Below, one piece after another: positions 59,701-64,000 of a stretch of 64,000 nucleotides of DNA. The stretch covers positions 13,392,001-13,456,000 of the forward strand of contig OZ316891.1 in the NCBI GenBank assembly GCA_973895155.1, written 5' to 3'. A program made the translations under genes and the position numbers. Each line of letters begins with the position of its first letter. Positions within the stretch are counted from its first letter, which is position 1. This stretch comes from Marsupella aquatica. Taxonomy: Eukaryota; Marchantiophyta. The notes beneath the pieces are model-generated. The model did not search any database. It saw only the letters and a list, made by a program, of their open reading frames with translations, and was not told where the DNA came from.

Positions 59701-62700
59701 GGTGCGAAAAAATTAGGAGTCACGAAGTGTGAAAAGGCTAGACGAGTTACACCCCGAACCCTACCGGCCTTTGGCTTTGGGCCCTAGGCCTGCTGTTTGT
59801 AGCCTCAGCCATATACATTACATAAGAGCATTGCACCGTCATAATAATGTCCCGGCTTCTAATCGTTAAAGTACCCAACTATGCACCAACATTCATGAGG
59901 ACATAAGCATCACTTTCTTACAGTCAACTTTGAACGGTACCTTTCCAATACCCAACAATTCTTCTCCAAGGTATCTGAAGGTCAGGAGCAAGGTTTCAAC
60001 ATAAACTGTCCTAAGGACACATCAGCAAACTGCTACACTCCTCGACGGGACTACTTGCTGTTCCAAATAACAGTCCTTGTTCTACGCTGTCACCTGTCTA
60101 AATTATCTTTCAATCCTAACTTACCATACGAAAACATGTACCTAAAAAGCGAGACGTATTACCTGACCCCTTCGTGGCTAGAACATGTGAGTTGTACCAG
60201 AGCTTCAAGTGACCCAGCTTCCCGGCCTACAGCAGCATTATTACCGTTGCTGTCGCCATGGGCGGCCAGATTGGCTAATGCTCGTGCAGCCTGGCAAGTA
60301 GACAGCCAATATACATCAATTGCAGAGAAGATACAGCCCTAATGGAATGGTATTTCTCTGTACGCATTTTACTCGTGGTGAGACCTGGAAAGAAAATCGC
60401 AGACTATCTTCGTAGTCAAATTTTCCATGGCCATTGATCAAAGCAACCAAACTCGGCTCAGGCAATTGCAAGTAGACAAATACAGAAGCGTGTCAGCAAA
60501 GCAGCATACAATAGATAACCATACAACAGAGCTACAACACCGCGAACCGCCTAACCCCAAAACCAACGCCCCAAAAAGCACCAGGCAAACCAGCAACAAC
60601 GTAAAGCCTCAAGTGAGACGCCCAACATTTCTGCTACAGAATAACCCCAAAACCATGTTCTGCTTGGCACACAATTTAATGACAACATACAAGCCAAGTC
60701 AAGAAAATTACCTGTTCTTGCACACCTTCGTGCTTGCACAAGCGTGCAAGCTTCACCAAGGCATGCACCCCCCCGGCAGTTGCAACCTCCATGCTGCACT
60801 TGTCATCTGCTGCCAAGTTCGCGAGTGCACCTGCTGCTCTCTCCTGAATATTGAACAACATAAACACATGTTGACAACAACACAACTCATGAACCTACGC
60901 AGAGAAATAGAAGATATTGACATCTGTTGAGTACAATAAAGCAATTTCAATCCCGCTAACTTTTGAAAATACGCACTGCAAGATAGAACAATGTGATGAT
61001 AATCTTTATTTACGCTGGTCGGGAGAAAAAAACTTGCCAGAACACCTTCGCCCCCAGAAGGCCATTTGAAGGCCAAGTCTACCAGTGCTTCGATAGCGCC
61101 TGCCTCAGCAATGGCACCCTGGCATAAGAAAAAGAGAATCCTAGTTAAAAGAAACCCTGGAAAGACACCATTTCATTTCCAAAAATAGCCACTGAAGTAA
61201 TGATAATTACCTTGTGTTCCTCTCCAACAGATAGGTTCCAAAGGCCCCCTGCAGCCTCTTCAGCAACCCAACGATTGGGAGATCTTGCAAGGGCTGCTAA
61301 GATTTTGATCCCTCCTTCAGTAGCCACAGTCTTTGCCACTTCTGCATTGACTGAAAGATTCGCAATTGCCTGCAGGTAATTCACCAAACAAGTTAGGCTC
61401 ACTGCTATTGAGGAAAATGGTGGCCCTTAAAAGAGGACACGCTTTCCAACAATTAAAACCCATCCCCCAAGTCGAAAGACATTCTGACTAAGACCCGACA
61501 GACACTATTTCTCACCTTGGCAGATTCTGACTGGACGGTTTCCCGGCAGGACTTGGCAAGATCCAAGAGAGATGCAATGCCCCCTCCGTTCATGACAGCC
61601 TCCGCTCGTGCTTTGTCCACCGTGGCATTCTCATCGTCAATAACCACAAATGTGGCTAAAGCAGTGGCACCTCGCTCCTGAACATCTTCTTGTTTGCTTT
61701 TCAGGAGACTCAGCATCACAGTAGTCCCCTGCTTTAACCAGAAACTATCCAACCCTGGGGCGTTACTCTCAGCAACACGCAACAGGGCGTGAGAAAGAAC
61801 CCATTCCACCCAATCCGTAAGGCCGAGGCAGCCACAATCCTCTTCCTTAAACCCCCACATCTGCGAGCCACTCCATCCAATCTCCCCTTCTTTAGACCTG
61901 CGAACGTCATACGCGGAAAGCTGGGGAGACAAGCATGCGAGCCCCTTGACAATGTCTGTGAAGCGGGTCAGCAAAATTTTCGATTTGGTTGAAAACACCA
62001 CGGAGTCACCACCCTCTTCCAGAATTTGGCAATTCAGTGCGCAAAGAACCTTGAGCTGGTGGGCAGCAAGCAGACGAGACGCTGCAGCAGGGGTAATCTC
62101 TGTGCGGGAGGCATCCAGGGCAATCAAGTTGGGAAGCTTGCTCCAAGAGTGCGCTGCAGCATTCCAGGAGAAATTTCTGGACCCAGCAACAGATAAGAAA
62201 CGAAGACTGGTAGCAGTACCAAGTGCTCCCTCATCCACCGAACCGCAATCGAGAAATCCCAACTCCTCAAGACTAGGGCAATTTCTCACCAATGCTCCAA
62301 TCGCATCCCCATCCACATCACGTACTCCTGAAAGCCTCAGGCGCTTAAGTTTGGGGCAACACATCGCAACCACAGCGATAGCATCACTGGTAAGCCTCTC
62401 ACAATCCGGGCCCAACTGCAAGCTCTCCAATGCCTCATGCCTTGCCGCGAGCATAGACAAAGTAGCATCCGTGAGATCTCTACACCCATCGCCGCTCAGA
62501 TCTCGCAGCGCCCGCGCTTGAAGGCCGATGATGGCACCAGCAGTTCCAGCGCCGCGAAACCTGAGACGCTGCAGCTTCTTGCATCTCCCAGCGAGCGACA
62601 TAGCCATGTCCGCGTCGAGAGTGTGAGCCCGAAGATCCAGAGACGTCCAAAGGCAGGAAGACGCTGCTAGAGAGCGCCATGTCTTGCAAACAGATGCCAA

Positions 62701-62928
62701 ACTGGCCCTATCTCTATAGTTTAATAGCGCAAACAATCCCACGAGGGTGTCGTCTGGCATACTAGTCCAGTCTGCTACCTCCTGTTCCGTTTCCACACTC
62801 CTGACGACATCCTCCTCATTAACTAAGGGATCGACACTCGATTCCGTAAGCGAATCCTTAGGGTAAACTCTAATTGCATTTTGCTTGTCCCTAGCTACTC
62901 CAAGCTTCCGACGCACACGCCGAATCAT
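56789..62928 (-). CDS. ARABIDILLO: ARABIDILLO/PHYSCODILLO: F-box, leucine-rich and armadillo-repeat protein
   Basis: Twelve exons (62928-61516, 61369-61211, 61118-61038, 60843-60712, 60290-60163, 59655-59568, 59290-59196, 59034-58971, 58434-58259, 58031-57810, 57291-57207, 56974-56789) join in phase to give 942 aa, close to the Arabidopsis proteins (about 930). A basic N-terminus (MIRRVRRK) is a likely nuclear signal. The F-box lies at about 53-100 (LLNYRDRASLASVCKTWRSL), leucine-rich repeats at about 100-320 and armadillo repeats at about 390-900 (AAGGLWNLSVGEEHK, RAAGALANLAADDKCSMEV, EAAGALWNLSFDD, TAAGALWNLAFNPGNALRIV). The end, TMPGGRHAMHHATLLQKAG, is the conserved C-terminus. The family promotes lateral root branching in Arabidopsis and affects spore and seed germination and ABA responses in mosses and Arabidopsis. 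The F-box suggests an SCF ubiquitin ligase role. The third intron starts with GC (61037-61036). No disruption is seen. Confidence 0.97.
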
Positions 62929-64000
62929 TGCAATTTATTAATTTAGGTTGTGGCCAGCCAGCGTAACCGTCTCACACGTCGATCATCAGGAGAAGAGCAA
63001 CCCGCCCCTCGGATACACGATAGAAAAGTCCGAAAGTTCCTGCTTTAAGACAAGAATCGTGGGAATCTGTCCATGTCAATGTAAAGCCTCTCAAATCGCT
63101 AACTTCAAACGGAGACTATGATTCACCACCGAACGTTAAACTACACCAGCCTCAACACGACCCCTCACTGTGAATGAAATAATTCTGGTGACATTCGAAA
63201 CAACCGCTTCATGCTTCCTCTCCTCTCGTCACAAGAGCCCGGTAGCACATTACAATCCTTCAAAGTGCAAATAAAGACCAGTCCTCCCACGGATGAATCC
63301 CACCACTCCAACATTTATTCCTGGTTTAGATTTCCTGTCCAGTAGCTGCTCCTGCTGTAGATACCAAAACGTTCAATCTCAGGATTCAAGGTCATCGCAA
63401 ATTACAAGCTACCCTACCCTAACCCGTTCGTTCTCAAGAAACCTTCTCCAGCCCTAGAGAGAGAATCCAACTTTCTTCATTCCTATCTGCTGTACTTCCA
63501 TAAACCAATTCCTGTCACCTTCCGTCTGTCAGCGGGTCAATTGTGACTTTCTTTTCTTCTATTCCTTGCTGCACCGCACCGCATACCATCAATGACTCCC
63601 TCGTCTTCCTCTGCCACCTGTCAAGAACGGTGAACACCATCATATCACAGGCCCGGCCCGCCCTTCCCGCCCTCGCTCCCCTAGCCCCCTTCACATCCCC
63701 CTGCTCTTCGTCCGTTCCCTCCTTCTTGCCTTGTCTTGCCTGGTCTTGCCTTCCCTTGCGTTGCGTTGGCTCCACTGCTGCAGAGAACACAACAACTTCT
63801 CGTTCAGTGTCCTCCTCCGTGAGCTCTTTTCTCACGGCGGTGGGCCACCTCACTCACCTCCATACATACCACGAACTAAATATACATACTCCGACCTTTT
63901 CCTCCTCCGCCGTCACATCGTCCTCTACACAATTGTCTTCTCTCCTCGCCACGTTTGTCAGCCCACTCCGCACACCACACGCCTTTCCGGTCCGCTCCAG
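62929..64000. other. 5' flank of ARABIDILLO
   Basis: Seen from the gene, this is the upstream region and probably a long leader. 63640-63780 (plus) is C/T-rich with repeated CTTGC and CTTGCCTTG words. A 112-codon open frame (63853-63515, minus) is low in complexity, rich in Gly, Arg and Glu, and may be an upstream ORF or chance. I cannot place a TATA box or transcription start. Confidence 0.45.

Noticed and set aside
2131-62928. U12-type introns in the window
   Set aside because: None of the donors I read matches the GTATCCTT or ATATCCTT minor-spliceosome consensus, despite the presence of a minor-spliceosome gene.
63515-63853. 112-codon minus-strand open frame upstream of ARABIDILLO
   Set aside because: It is low-complexity Gly/Arg/Glu-rich sequence opposite a C/T-rich tract. 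An upstream ORF is possible but not supported.

Overview
This is nuclear DNA from a land plant. Coding islands are rich in introns and are separated by long, AT-rich stretches full of repeats. The gene set points to a seedless plant with swimming sperm, most likely a bryophyte and perhaps a moss. It holds an ARABIDILLO/PHYSCODILLO gene, a probable homologue of the centriole/cilium protein CCDC57 (expected only where cells build basal bodies), and a UBE3A/HECTD2-type HECT ligase. The clade call is an inference from gene content, not from a database match.

Six protein genes can be reconstructed exon by exon. (1) 2131-9036, minus: Tudor-SN (TSN), 16 coding exons, 999 aa, every intron in phase 0. 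(2) 12254-15004, minus: a P-class PPR protein, apparently two PPR arrays joined across one intron. (3) 22256-31940, minus: a long coiled-coil protein of about 23 exons that resembles CCDC57. (4) 36185-about 43640, minus: a HECT E3 ubiquitin ligase with an intact catalytic Cys and C-tail, and a diverged copy of its last exon just downstream. (5) 49535-53123, plus: U11/U12-65K (RNPC3), a minor-spliceosome protein, here without a recognisable N-terminal RRM. (6) 56789-62928, minus: the F-box/LRR/armadillo protein ARABIDILLO, 12 exons, 942 aa. Five of the six genes lie on the minus strand. They have unrelated jobs and I see no functional cluster.

Mobile and repeat DNA fills the gaps. 16741-19374 is an 878-codon transposon-type reading frame with no frameshift but eight premature stops. 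All eight are TAG or TGA, and all can be explained by C-to-T change at CG or CHG sites. 439-606 is a SINE with 13-bp target-site duplications. 48484-49000 is a pogo-like MITE nested in a larger inverted-repeat element (48088-49103). Two dispersed repeat families occur in the gaps and inside a CCDC57 intron, and there are many short tandem duplications.

The observations I rate highest are the duplicated terminal exon of the HECT ligase, the transition-only decay of the transposon frame, the U11/U12-65K protein lacking RRM1, the plant CCDC57 homologue, and two GC-AG introns. I found no CRISPR array, operon, tRNA or rRNA gene, or organellar insertion. Exon limits come from reading splice sites and family similarity by eye. 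UTRs were not determined.
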